This document shows positions 24,351 to 35,650 of a DNA stretch of 64,000 nt, one piece after another. The translations under genes were made by a program, and so were the position numbers. The stretch covers positions 1 through 64,000 of the forward strand of contig SGPL01000127.1 of NCBI GenBank assembly GCA_004802705.1. Reading direction: 5' to 3'. The notes under the pieces are model-generated. The model did not search any database, was not told the DNA's origin, and saw only the letters and a program-made list of their open reading frames with translations. Within the stretch, counting starts at the first letter, position 1. Each line of letters begins with the position of its first letter. This DNA is from Bondarzewia mesenterica (taxonomy: Eukaryota > Basidiomycota > Agaricomycetes > Russulales > Bondarzewiaceae).

Positions 24351-25836
24351 TCATTGTCCAAGAGAGCTTCCGGAGGCGCTGAGATCCAGACCCAATCCAC
24401 CAACAACATCACCGCTGCTGCGCACATATGACTCACGGGCGGTCCTCAATGCCCTGGCTCGTTCGTCAGCTACAGCGTGCTGATCAGCCAGTTTCTTGTT
24501 AATTTCGTCGAAGCAGGATCTCTTCGTTCTGACAGCCAGCAAAAGCAAATTTAGTCCAATCCCAGGATGAGCGAAACTCGAGCGTCTATGAGGAAAAAGA
24601 AAGAAGAAAACGAGAGAACGTACTCAATGTGATCTTTCACCTTGAGAAATAAAATCTATATATAAGCTCGCGAGCAATAGTCTGAGAAGGAAATTCGCCT
24701 ACGAAATTGACCAGATTTTCAATCTTCGTCATGATCTCGCCCTCACCTGCCGCGTACTCCTCCAAGCTAGCTCCGATCCATCTCTGTCTTGCGTGCTCGT
24801 ACTTCTCAACATACCGCTCTAAATCCGCCTCAGACAAATCGACGCTAAACATATCAGCGAAAACGGAAAGCGGCTGCACCGAAAGACCTTGTGAAGCCTG
24901 CGGAGCGCCTGAGGGAGCAGTGACAAGACCAGAAGCAAGCGCCGCCTGGTTTCCGAAGAAGGATACGGGTTTCGTCAATTCCTGTTGCTGATCGTGATCA
25001 TGGGTGACGTGTGAAGTCTGCGCATTGGCAACGGAAGAACCGCGCGCGCGCAGGGAAGTGGAGAGGCCTGCACTGTCATGTACATCGGGTTTGAAGCGCT
25101 TGGTATGACCTCCAGATTCGGCACCATATCCTTCTTCGATAGTCACTGCCCGCTTCTTGCTCACTCGCTTCAATGCATGCGTTGGCGTTTCGCCAGAATG
25201 GCCTCTGAGAGTGGATACATCGGGGTCAGCGTCTTCAAGAACCTCCTGTATGCTCTCTAGGGAGGTCCCAGAGCGTCTGATACGCGAAGAGAGCAACGCG
25301 TTGGGCCTGAAGGGCGAAACAGAGCCCTCTCTTTCCTTCGGAGGCAGACGATCGTCCGCAGTGGATATATGCGTGTCATTCTGACCGCCAAAGCTCCTAG
25401 AAAAGGGAACAGCAGACATAGGGAGTGCAGGGGCCTTGAAACCGATGTTCGACGAGAGAAGTGAGTTGTTTGCGAAGAGAGGAGAAGTCGGGCGAGGAGC
25501 GTGAATACGAATTCCAATTTCAGGCCAGTGAGTCGGAGAGCGTCCACGAGAAGCTTTTTCTTCAAATGAGTGCATGTTTCTAGAGGGAGGGCGGGCGGCG
25601 GCACTGCTGTCCTGCCGACCCTTTCTGAATCCTGAGGTATTGAGGGTCCTGCTAAGCACGGGACTGTTCGCTGTGTTCGAGGCCACATCATCTCTTCCTG
25701 TTCTTGATGCCTGGGGATCATTACCAGCAGAATCCTTTCCGGTTGATATCTTAGCTTGTCCGCTGATCGATGCCGCAAGGTGCTGAGCTGCGCGGGAAGC
25801 AGGCCTCGAAGGAAGGAAGGGGGCTCTGGCGCTCAT
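24351..25836 (-). CDS. Ecm11-like protein (candidate), 457 aa
   Basis: Two exons, 25836-24641 and 24528-24351 (1,374 nt, 457 residues). The ATG at 25,836 (MSARAPFLPSRPAS) is preferred over an in-frame ATG at 25,992 because the extra 52 residues look like leader DNA. The first two thirds are Ser/Pro/Arg-rich and disordered. The conserved C-terminal part starts at SVFADMFSVDLSEADLERYV, with KYEHARQRWIGASLEEYAAG, then a helical tail spanning the intron with DEINKKLADQHAV and ARALRTARESYVRSSGDVVG. This layout, a long disordered head and a short helical tail with a W..S.EEW/Y.AG motif, resembles mushroom proteins annotated as Ecm11 domain. Yeast Ecm11 is a central-element protein of the meiotic synaptonemal complex. 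The family call is from memory and tentative; the gene model is firm. Confidence 0.6.
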
Positions 25837-26350
25837 TTTTACGACTGAGCTGCTAAGAACTGGTGGATTGAAGATGGTAAGCAGTCTTATTGTCGACCTT
25901 TTGGATGGCGGAAAGGTAACCACAATGCAGAGCCCGAGTCGCAGGGTTGAGCTTGAGGAGCAAGCTTTCGGAAGCACTGGACGCGGAAGCAAACAACATG
26001 TAATTTACTTAATATATTTGTGAGTGACTTCAGCTGCAGTGGGCGCCCAGGGCGAGCCGCACTGATCTGCCAACATGTGGAGATACAAGTCTTGCATGAA
26101 TCTTTGTTTTTGATTTTTCGAAATCATGTTCGGAGACTTAACCCTGAAGAAACTTCCGAATTTCTCTGTCATACGCGGAAAAAAAACAGTCACCAATTGA
26201 AGCTTGACAGAAAGGGTATAATTTCGCGATTTACGCCATCTGTACAACGACTGTCCATGGAATATGTGCGCCAACTTGATTAGATAGAACCACAATAAAG
26301 AGAGAGGCTGTGAGAAACGATCATTGTACCGCCAGCAGGAGAAGAAACGA
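25837..26350. other. intergenic
   Basis: About 500 bp between the esterase stop codon and the start of the Ecm11-like gene. It must hold the promoter of the latter and the terminator of the former. A minus-strand frame of 136 codons (26,415-26,005) overlaps the last esterase exon in a different frame and is judged a shadow. Confidence 0.4.
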
Positions 26351-27629
26351 TCAATCAATGCGACATTTGTCGAGGACTTCCTCCACATAGTCGGCCATAA
26401 TGCGCATTGTCTCATTGGATGGATGTCTGTGAAGCGGCATAGTCAGTACCTTCCTATCGCCAAACTGAGATAGGATCACTTGCCCTGAGATCCAGTAAAA
26501 GTAATGCTTCGGGTCCGAGCACGATCCCGCCGTTGTGTCCCCAACGACGCAGGAGTCGGTGCTGGTGTATCCGAACGCCTGATAGCCGGGATCAGACCCG
26601 AGTACTCCGTCCCAGATCCTCGAAAAGTCGCCGAAGGCCACGTTCAGCGGCTCTGGCACGTTCGTGCCCCTGTGGAAGGCGGTGAGCCCGTCGAAGATCG
26701 ACTGCTTCCATGCCTCACCGGATGCTGTATGCGTCCCGCGCCCGTACACATCCGTCACGAGGAAATTTCGGCCATTTGTGGGCTCACTCGCGAGGATCTG
26801 GATCTGATTGAGGAGATCCTGTGCTGCCTCCGGGAGATGATCACCATCGACTGTTCAGGATCGTCAGTCGGGGGCTCATAGCCCAATGGACAAGTCATTT
26901 ACTCATGGAATCTTCCCAGTCACTGTGCAAACGTCAGCAGCGTTTCGGAAAAAGCAAAATGAGACTGACTTGATCCCGAAGAAAACGGTGTACAAAGTAG
27001 TCTTGGGATCAAGGTCATTCGACTGGTTTAAAAAGATAGCCACTACGACAAATTTTGATCAATTGCATCCAGCAGAGCTTCATAACACCTACTCTGCTGC
27101 AGGAAATCTCGAGGAAATGGATTGTCTGGCCAGAGTGAAATGTTGACCACGGCGCTGGAAATCTGCAGAAGTGGAGGAATCAGTAAATACGGCCCTCACA
27201 ATGAGCACATATGATACACAAACCGCATAGTCCATGAATCGAGCATTTATGTCATCTGCGATATACTCGATCCATACGGGTCCGTCCGTAGATCGGCCTC
27301 CTGCCTCGATGCCGGGAGGTATGAGGACCGGTGGGTCCAAAGGAGATCCGTCATGCTTGCCACCATCAGTGTACGAGTCCTGGTTGGAAAAAACGCGTCA
27401 AATGCTTCCGAATGTAAAGCAGAATTAAATACTGTACCCCGAAAGATACAATAGTCTTGATGGAGCGAAGGCTGATCCCAGCATTGACGTCAGTCGTGTT
27501 GCCGCCCAGAGGACCACACTGAGGATGCACAGCAAGATGAATGCCATCGTTTCTCTCCTCACGGAGGGACGCAAATGGGCTGGCAGTCACGAAAGACGCG
27601 ACAATAGTAATGAAGTTTGTGAGCAGCAT
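26351..27629 (-). CDS. GDSL esterase, carbohydrate esterase family 16 type (copy 1)
   Basis: Secreted SGNH/GDSL hydrolase of the CE16 acetylesterase type, which removes acetyl groups from plant polysaccharide fragments. Seven exons: 27629-27438, 27379-27224, 27162-27093, 27042-26970, 26922-26903, 26850-26484 and 26426-26351 (954 nt, 317 residues). A signal peptide is visible (MLLTNFITIVASFVTASPFA). The nucleophile is Ser66 in FGDSYTDGG. Further blocks are AVVNISLWP, TTLYTVFFGI followed by Asn, VYGRGTHTASGEAWKQSIFD and the C-terminal GHPSNETMRIMADYVEEVL with the catalytic His. Exon 5 is only 20 nt. The sixth intron starts with GC instead of GT. A paralog with identical exon structure lies 1.2 kb upstream (28,859-30,159), so the pair arose by tandem duplication. 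Confidence 0.9.
26427..26483 (-). other. GC-AG intron in esterase copy 1
   Basis: The exon ends CAGG and the intron begins GCAAGT, the usual context of rare GC-AG introns; it ends in TTCACAG. The paralog has a normal GTATCT donor at the same place (28,988). The intron is 57 nt, a multiple of three, with no in-frame stop, so retention would insert 19 residues just before GHPSNET. Confidence 0.75.
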
Positions 27630-28858
27630 GATCTCAAAAGGCGGGGGACACACTTCTGCACTAGAGCCTGCGTAGGATTAATATACGCAAACGCAGAAAA
27701 GAAGCCAGCGATAGTAATAACGAGCATGCGGAAATTAGAAGGAGGTTGTGGTTCTTGACAAGATCGCTGTTGAAAGCTGTCGAAGGCTCTCGCCATTTTA
27801 GGCGATAGTGTCAGACGCGGTCCCGTGAATGGCAGGTGAACTAGATGGTCACAAGACAGTCGACTCGAAGATAGCTGTGAACTGGCAGAAGGCCAGCAAC
27901 GCATGGTACAAAGGTCATTTGCACCATCCCATCCAGCTAGCTGTAAGCATTGTTCTTTGCTTCAGCAACACCATGGACCTAGAAAGAGGAGCGTACCTCT
28001 CACAGGATAGGTTAATAATAGACGCGCCGCGACACAGTGAGGAGATCCCTTCTTGCAGGCAAACATTCTGTCATCGCGGGGCTCCAAAACACATTTGCTA
28101 GGTTGGCGCTGCAGTAGACTCTACATGGTATTTAGTACTTACATTCTGTTTTCCAGTCGGCTGCCATGGCCAGGGGAAGAAGAGTGCCAGTGTACGAGTA
28201 GTAGTCAAACCAGTGAGGCTCAGCCTTAGCCACGTACAGGCACGACGTATTCAATAGCGTCGAGATCACGCAAGACCTGCATTGAGTGAATGCAGATTCA
28301 ACGCGGCGCCGCTGGCATTGACGTTGAATGACGTGAAGCTTGAAAGCTTCAACTTCAAGCGGGATACTCCTGCCGGAATGCCGCGCTGATACCAATGCCG
28401 GCTTGCCGGTGCCATACCAGACGATGCATCCGAAATAGCTCTACATATATCGTAGTACTTGCCCTGAAGCTTGATGGAGTACTACCATTTTGCCATATCT
28501 GTGCTGATCCGCTATACAACTCGGACGCCGAACTTTCCAATTTTTGATGGACTTCCAGGCAGCTCCTGGTTTGCATAGCGCAGAGCATACCGTATCAGGA
28601 CCCCAACCAAAACACGGGAAGAAGCGAAAAATTACTGAGTGTATTGGCGAGTCTCACCTCAGTCTCTCTGCGCGTACTGCGTGGCCAGAAAGCCTGAGGG
28701 AAACTGTAAGTACTGTCCACTGGCCTTTTGTTCCCTCCAAGATGGGGTTGAGAAGTTTGAAACACGGAAGCTAACTGTAATGTCACAAACCGTATAAGAC
28801 GAGCGGGAAAGCACATCGATTTTGATCAGGCCCCGCACGCAATCCCTTACAGAGACCG
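27630..28858. other. spacer between the two esterase genes
   Basis: About 1.2 kb containing the promoter of copy 1 and the 3' end of copy 2. On the minus strand several adjoining frames (28,816-28,595, 28,588-28,355 and 28,395-28,132) carry Cys-containing phrases such as SCIADQHRYGKMVVLHQASG and HWFDYYSYTGTLLPLA. They may be exons of a small unrecognised gene or of a decayed copy, but I cannot build a model or name a family. Confidence 0.3.
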
Positions 28859-30159
28859 TCAGTAAACCCGACATTTTTCAAACACTTCCTCAACATAGTC
28901 AGCCATAATCCGTTCAGTCTCATTCGAAGGATGTCTGAGAACGTGATTAGCACATTGCAAAGGCTTTGAAAAAGAAAGAGGGAGATACCCGTGCAGCCAG
29001 TAAAAGGTGTGCTTCGGATCGTCGCACATTCCTTCAGTCGTATTGGTGAAGGGAAGGCATGAGTCTGAGCTCGTGTACCCGAAAGCCGCATAATCGGCTC
29101 CTAAAACACCATCCCAAATGCGAGAAAAGTCGCCAAACGCGACATTCAGACGCGGTGTAGCATGCGACCCAGCGTGGAATGCGCTCAGTCCATCAAATAT
29201 CGACTGCTTCCACGCCTCGCCAGAGGCCGTGTGTGTCCCACGCCCATAAACGTCTGTCACGAGGAAGTTGCGCGCATTCGTTGGAGGGCTGGCGAGAATT
29301 CGAATTTGGTTCAGCAGGTCTTGAGCATCCTCAGGCAAGTGATCCCCATCGGCTGAGAACACATAATTAAGCAGCAAATCTTTGCATAATGGCTGACACG
29401 GTTCAAGTCGGGAGCTCACTGTGAGAGGCCACCCAATCACTGGAAATGGGGAGTGAGCTAGCAAATAAAATACAGCTGGATACCAGCCTCACTTGATGCC
29501 AAAAAAAATTGTATACAGAGTCGAATCCGGATCAAGACGATTCGACTGATTGAGGAAGGTTTTCACTAGGACGCTGCTTAGACATATGCAGAGTTGGTCT
29601 GATACAAATCAGAGGCCGACCTTGCGCGATGAAGTCAGGTGGGGCGCCTGATGCTTTACTTGGCCAAAGCGTAATGTTGACCACGGCACCAGACCACTTA
29701 TAGAACGGATGTCGATAAAGATTGCGAGCAAAATGTTAGTGGGACATACCGCATATGCCATGTATGTTGCGTTGACATCATTCGCTATGTGTTCCGACCA
29801 CATTGGTCCATCGGAGTACCTCCCTCCTGCATGCGGATCTGGAGGAGTGAGAAGCGGCGGAAGGAGCGGAGAGCCGTCATGTTTTCCCGAGTCAGTGTAA
29901 GAGTCCTGAAATCAAATTGTCAAAACTTTCCGACTCACAAAAAATGACAGCAAGTATTACCTACCCCGAACGACACGATGGTCTTAATCTTGCGGAGATC
30001 TATACCAGCATTGACGTCAGTGAAGTTACCGCCAAGCTTTCCGCATATTGGTCCAACAGCAAGGTGAATGCCGTCGTTATAGTCAAGTCGTCCGGCCCAA
30101 GATGACGTTGAAACTGCGAAGGATATGACAGAGGCAAGAATAACGGGTGTGGTGAGCAT
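28859..30159 (-). CDS. GDSL esterase, carbohydrate esterase family 16 type (copy 2)
   Basis: Paralog of the neighbouring esterase. Seven exons: 30159-29965, 29905-29750, 29696-29621, 29565-29493, 29439-29420, 29352-28989 and 28934-28859 (960 nt, 319 residues). The start is the ATG at 30,159 opening a signal peptide (MLTTPVILASVISFAVS); an upstream in-frame ATG at 30,189 would spoil it. The nucleophile is Ser67 in FGDSYTDSG. The remaining blocks match copy 1: AVVNITLWP, STLYTIFFGI, VYGRGTHTASGEAWKQSIFD, LNVAFGDFSRIWDGVLG and GHPSNETERIMADYVEEVF. Exons 2, 4, 5 and 7 have exactly the same lengths as in copy 1, including the 20-nt exon 5. All six introns are GT-AG. The substrate is likely acetylated xylo- or manno-oligosaccharides, by family. 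Confidence 0.9.
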
Positions 30160-31435
30160 GATTTGTGGGTGGGCTGAAGATAATCTCACGCACCTTTCAA
30201 TACTTATGGGCTGTCATTAGACCGGGTGGCTAGGACAGCGGGAGGCAGAAATACGAAGGCAGTAGCTCAGCAACTCATTCGTTTGTCACAAGATCAGCAT
30301 GAGACCGGTAGCCGTACGAGTCCATGATTCGCATACCCTTTCTACAACACTTCGAACCCGAAGATTCGCATGCCGCAGGACGCTCGGGCCGCTCTCAGCG
30401 AAGAGAGGATAAATCGCAGAAAGACCCCCTGATATAGTGATGTGAAGAGAGTTCATGACCACTTATGGCATACTGACTTTGAAGGATTCACATCCAAGTA
30501 TCTATCAAATGAACACATATGCAGCTTGGCCAATTGGAGTGATGCTGAGGAGTAGTCATGAACTGAAATCGATTCCTACTCGGCGTGGAATGCGAGACGA
30601 TGACAAAACTGAAACAATATTCATGCGGGCGCGACAATCGTTCGGCTTGACAACGGTCGGTCAGATGATAATCAGAATACAATTTTGAAAAGGCCGGCAC
30701 GTACCAAGAAGTCCTCCGCGGATTGCGTGCTGTCCCTACGAAGAAATCGGGAAAGACTGCAGCCACGTATACCGAGGATGCGCAAGTTCAAATTTGCGGA
30801 TGGAAGGCGTATTTCCAACCTTCTTGCGGTCTCTCAATGCTCTTCCTGCTTCACCATGGACATCCGCGCTATCTAAATGTGACGATATACCTACCCTTTT
30901 TGCCACTTGGTCGCGCGAAGATGCGCCAGATGCTGCACTGTGAAGATGTAATTGTCGAGGTTGACGTGACCAGTGGACGAACACATCGTAGTGTTGCGAT
31001 GAGAGTGTTGTGAATGGCGGAAATCTTCAAAATAAGAAACTGAGCATTATGATTGACGGGAAACAAAAAACGTCCGGGTAGGCGCTGAAGTATTCATGCA
31101 TCACGAGTGCGACATCCGCTCGTGACTGTAGTGGTAAAAAAAAAGCCGAGAGAAAATCGGATTGAGCGCGGCGGGAACAACAAGGAGACTGACGATCTGG
31201 AGACGATCAGTCGATGCACTTCGGCTTCCGCGCTGGACACACGAGAATGCAGGTCGCAACAGCGAAAGTGAAAAATCCTTGAGCATTGGAGGTCATTATG
31301 CAGAATTCTAGGGAGGTGAAGTTCAGTTCAGGATGGCGAGCTCTCTGCCACAATACCATGGCGAATCAAACAGTGGAAGGACCCGCGTAATTGAAGGGAA
31401 TCGTCAGTCTAGTGCCATGCCATATTCTAAATGGG
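30160..31435. other. intergenic, no gene seen
   Basis: About 1.3 kb upstream of esterase copy 2 and downstream of the Imo32-like gene. Short overlapping frames on both strands (for example 30,455-31,013) show no family resemblance. It is expected to carry the esterase promoter. Confidence 0.45.
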
Positions 31436-32793
31436 CTAGTTTCCGTCGGTTGATGTGCTATAAATATCGAACTTATCCGAATCCTGGATGAAGTCCTCCA
31501 CAAATTGTCTAAATTCATTAGGCCTGTCGTGCCAATGAGCCTTCGGAAGGTTAGACCATGAGGATGTGTGAAAGACTTACCTCTCCGCATGAACTGAGCG
31601 ACAACCAACTTTCAGACATAATACAGGCATTGATCTGCATTCAAAACTCACCCCAGTGATCCGCATCTAATGTCCTCAGTGACATATTGGGGAAGAATTG
31701 CTTCGCCACTGGAAGATTTCGGTTGTTGATGAACTTGCTCTTGGTGCCCTTGATAAATAGTGTTTTCCCGTTCCACGTGCGTTCTCCAGGTTGGTATGGA
31801 AATGAACCAATGTTGGGAATAGACGATCCCACGATGTCCAATGGGATGCGGAATTTCAAAGGATGCGTCTTGGTGTCGAGGTTGGTGAGGAGGAATGCGC
31901 GAATTACTGGATCCTGTCGAAGCGTAGAAGATATGAAATGAGAGAGCGACGTGAAAAAAATAGCTGTTTGCGCACAGACTCGTAAGACGTCAGTATTTCT
32001 TGAGCTTCTTTGCGGCTCGATACGGCCTTCTCTTCTATTTCCCTCATTGCCCTAACATAACTTTGGAATTCTGGGGACAGAGCTCCACGTGAGGGCGCGA
32101 TATCGGCGATGATGAGGTGAGTCAAGAGGTCTGACGGGAGAGTAGCTGAGAGTGCAAGTGACATGGCCACTTTCCCACCCCTACGAACATGTCCTGTCCA
32201 TTCACTATGCATCGGATAGTGAAACCGAAAGACGTACATTGAATGTCCGAGAAGAGAGATGTTGGACAATGAATGATTTTCGCAGAAATGAAGGACGTCA
32301 GCAGCCATGGCTTCGTAAGTCATGGGTTCAGCATGGGGCGAGGAACCGTGATTGCGAAGGTCCTTGTAGAGCATGATGATAATGAGCTCTTAGGCATAAC
32401 ATTTGTCACGTACTAGGGTATATACAGGCCGCTGCAAGTCTCGAGCGAACGCCTTCGATAATGACAGCCAATTCCGTTTCGTCCCGCTGTATGTCTAATG
32501 GGCATCCCGCACTTCATGGATACATTCTTGAGACCCACAAAAGTCCGTGAAGAATTACAAGAGGCTGTTCTGTTTTGCGAGTATCTGGAGGATGTTGACA
32601 GTCATAACGAAGATCTATTGGCGTCGATCGTGTTGACAAGGATCCTGTTCAGCCGACGAGATGAGTTGAAAGAGATCTCTGAGAGCGCATAGAGGCAGAT
32701 AGCTTGACTTTGAGAAGATAATCGAGCATATGTACATGCACGTTGAAAAGCAGACAGCCGCGCAATAATTGTCGAAGCACTGAAAACAGCCAT
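31436..32793 (-). CDS. IMO32: mitochondrial alpha/beta hydrolase, ABHD11/Imo32 family
   Basis: Serine hydrolase of the ABHD11 family; yeast Imo32 is a mitochondrial protein processed by the octapeptidyl peptidase Oct1. Eight exons: 32793-32709, 32644-32539, 32486-32414, 32362-32238, 32180-31976, 31913-31652, 31593-31581 and 31523-31436 (957 nt, 318 residues). The start MAVFSASTIIARLSAFQRAC is an Arg-rich amphipathic mitochondrial presequence. Motifs in order: STPIDLRYDC, LVILHGLFGTKRNWLSLSKA (oxyanion loop), YTLDLRNHGSSPH, the nucleophile elbow GHSMGGKVAM, IIADIAPSRG, KFRIPLDIVG, SFPYQPGERTWNGKTLFIKG, and the catalytic His in LDADHWVHAERPNEF. Exon 7 is a 13-nt microexon encoding part of VHAER. 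The elbow is split by an intron inside the Met codon. Assignment is firm from order and spacing. Confidence 0.93.
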
Positions 32794-32989
32794 GTGTAGG
32801 ATTCAGTTGGACTTCGGAATGAGACGGCGTCACATACTGGAAAACTTGCACAAATTAGAAGACCAGTGGCGGCGCATTGAGTCACGGGATTTTTGAAACC
32901 TGCCCTAAACTTGGTCACTTTCCCTAAATAAGCTCCCTTTTTTTTCTTCTTTGTCTCGAACATTTCCCACCGATCTCATAGTCATTGAC

Positions 32990-34330
32990 TGAACATGCTA
33001 CATACTAATACTTTCCCTGGGGTCGGCAATCTCGAAGATGACCTTTGCGAATGGTGAGTTTCCGATCTTGGGATTTTGGTCTTTCTCCATGGAGTCGATG
33101 CTCCTTACGACGAGATGAAAACCTTTTCGTTTATCTCGAGCGGCATCGTATTACCTACACGATGTTGCAAAGATTTGGAAATGTCATAGTTACACTGATC
33201 GGTTTTCAATAGTTGATAATTCATTCGAAACGCGATTTCTAACATTTCAATCCAGTTTCTAGAACGGCCGTACCTTATCTTAGCCGAAGTTGCGAGTGTG
33301 TGATATGTTCGAAGCGTCTATGACAAGTATGGCTAGGGTGAGTAGTTTATTGTCTTTTTTCTGGACTCGTCTTCTTGAAGATGATCCAAAATCATTCAAA
33401 CTAGAGTATATGAGAACTTATGGGTTCGATGCTTTGTCTTCTGTCAATCCACTGAATTCCTACCTGGTCGTTGGTAATATTTTTCGCAATTGCTCATCGA
33501 CGTGTATCTCACAGAATCAATCGTGCTGCTGGACCTCCGGGATGGGTTGAATTTAAAAAACGGTGAGTATTACCCACCGATCTTTTTTCGATGATGTTAT
33601 ACATGGATTTACCGCCTGACTCCCCATTTGCATGGCGGAAGTGTGACGAGAATTCCAAGGCTGTTTTTTTTTTCTCTCTGACTTTTCATTCTCTTGTCAA
33701 TTGACATCATGGCTCACGACCTCCCACAGATGTGCTCAAGACTTCTACACAGTACACGTTGTGCAAGCGTTTGTGACATGGGTGAGTGCGTCTTTTTATC
33801 AATGTGATTAGACTCTTTCATCCTTTCCATGATGATTTTTCATTTCACGACGGTCTTCGTACCATCACTGCCGAAAATGCCCGCCACAGCTCAATTCTTC
33901 GGGCACCCCTACCTGAATTTTCCATCTACGTTTGAAACTTGCCCTTTCGACACTTTTCTGACTTTTTGTCTGCAGCGCAATGCCTGTACGTCCGATGGCT
34001 GAGTACCCTAGGCGCAATGCTAGCGATAGCCGATGGTGAGTGCTGTGTTTTGTGTTCAAGTCTGTACTGCGCATGCCTTTCGCGATGAATCAAACACAAT
34101 TTAATCAACTAGAAGCTGTTACTGAGCTTCGGCCAAGATTATATCTCAATAGCACTGATGTCTCTTCTCGATCATGTTACCGTTTTTTCGATCGTACTGA
34201 CGATTGAACGATTCCTTCAGCGGGCTGTTCATCCGATCTGTTATGATTGTTTATGATTCCGGTGCGTGTAATCGATCACTTGTAGGTAGACTGTCTTTGT
34301 ACGCGGCTTGCTTCACAATAAATGAATATC
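32990..34330 (+). other. possible spliced transcription unit of unknown coding capacity
   Basis: Four segments each end in a perfect GTGAGT donor (33,053; 33,337; 33,563; 33,782; a fifth at 34,036), and C/T-rich tracts with CAG acceptors precede them (for example 33,255, 33,514, 33,729 and 33,975). A consensus AATAAA lies at about 34,317. ATG codons occur at 32,995 and 33,038. I could not find a combination of exons giving a long recognisable frame; phrases such as ERPYLILAEVAS and SIVLLDLRDGLNLKN occur. It may be a small intron-rich gene, a non-coding transcript, or a decayed gene. It is convergent with the TMEM53-like relic. Confidence 0.3.
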
Positions 34331-34436
34331 GCCAACATGTTCTATATATATAAGAAGTCGCTCTCGATTCATCATCATTTCGGTCACCAATAAATACAGC
34401 CGTCTTATGACAATGGTAGTCATGAGACGTTACTAG

Positions 34437-35650
34437 TTACTCTTCAAGGGCACTGTCCCAAACTCTATTCACGGTATTCCAGTACCTGTCAGGCTCTGCT
34501 CAAATACCTCGCCCCGAACATTCAACCCCCTACCCTTAGCTTCCGCGATATGCTCTGCTACAGCGCCTATGGGTATGAGTTTGTCTGCAGCCGAATATAT
34601 ATAGTCGAGGGGTGTTCTTATGCATCCAGGGCAGCAGTTGAGGGTCCTGTAGAGCCTGTCTGACATGCTGGTGCCAGGATACTCTGCCGGAGATCCGATT
34701 AACTAGGCGAACAGCGAAGCAGAGCACAGTGAAGACGGCCATTGCTAGATAACGGAAGATAGAATTCCGGATTTGAGCAGTGAATGCATTAAGGGTAGTT
34801 TCCGTGGAGTCGAATATTAGCGCGCTGACGGCTTTGGGGCGGGGGGGGTAGAATCCGGACTGTTGCCTGCGCGTGCACGTAGCAGTCCAGCGAGCGTGAT
34901 TAACTGGGATGCACCTCCTACACACGGAACGTATCAAGACAGCTGTACGTCAGAACGTTCTGGTCATCAAGGACAAGTGATATGAAGCACCATTCGAGAA
35001 AGCGTGTATCAGAACACGTGGAGATGGAGCTTGGGTATCTTGCGTTTCCGCGTACGCTGCATTGCCTGATGCGTAGCCGAGAGACTTGACGATGCTGAAT
35101 GCTGAGGACAGCGCGGCGTTCTTCAGACATGGTCAAGAGGAAGATGGATGTCGTGAAACCAAGAGGTTATCGAGTTTGTTGGAAACACAGATTGAGTTGC
35201 CGAATTAATGCACAATGGAAGACCATCAGAAAGGTGATAGATACGGACGGACCTTCTTGTCCTGGCTGATGAAAAAGAAAGATGGATGGCATCGTACTAG
35301 AAGTTGAGTGGCCTCGGGGTACATGGTCTGATACACCTGCGTATACTTGTGCAGGTGGGGTAATCGGGCTTCCACTAGATAGGAAATGAATGCTCGATAT
35401 GTTGTGAAATGGCTGTGCCGTGAAAGCATCTGCGCAAGGACTCACTCCATCCAAAAATGACGATCAAACTCCAGGCAGACCCGTCAGCACACGGTACTGA
35501 TATGGCTCCGTAATTATCATACTCACGTTGGATCCCCGCGCGCTCATCTGTGTTCACCTTGCTACCCGACGGTCGCAGGAGGCATACGTCTCTTCCTACG
35601 GCAGCGAACTTGTCGGCTGAGTTGGTGATATTGGGCGACGTTGTAGTCAT
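34437..35650 (-). pseudogene. TMEM53/DUF829-type alpha/beta hydrolase, broken
   Basis: Member of the DUF829/TMEM53 family, alpha/beta-hydrolase-fold proteins of the nuclear or ER membrane. Exons are clear: 35650-35446 (MTTTSPNITNSADKF to SLIVIFGW), 35374-35253 (EARLPHLHKYTQVYQTMYPE and RCHPSFFFISQDKK), 35120-34991 (SIVKSLGYASGNAAYAE, RVLIHAFSNG) and 34917-34437 (GASQLITLAGLLRARAG onward). The last exon has three lesions. The frame shifts at a run of eight G (plus strand, 34,841-34,848) before AVSALIFDSTETTL. It shifts again at an AT repeat (34,594-34,604) between WMHKNTPRLYI and YSAADKLIPIGAVAEHIAEA. A deletion near 34,496-34,502 removes the His-bearing segment between NVRGEVFE and EPDRYWNTVNRVWDSALEE. 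The first two could be sequence errors in simple repeats; the third looks like genuine loss. Confidence 0.8.

Noticed and set aside
25257..25778. 173-codon frame overlapping the Ecm11-like gene
   Set aside because: Alternative frame of the same strand inside a Ser/Arg-rich exon; the other frame gives the spliced, conserved C-terminus.
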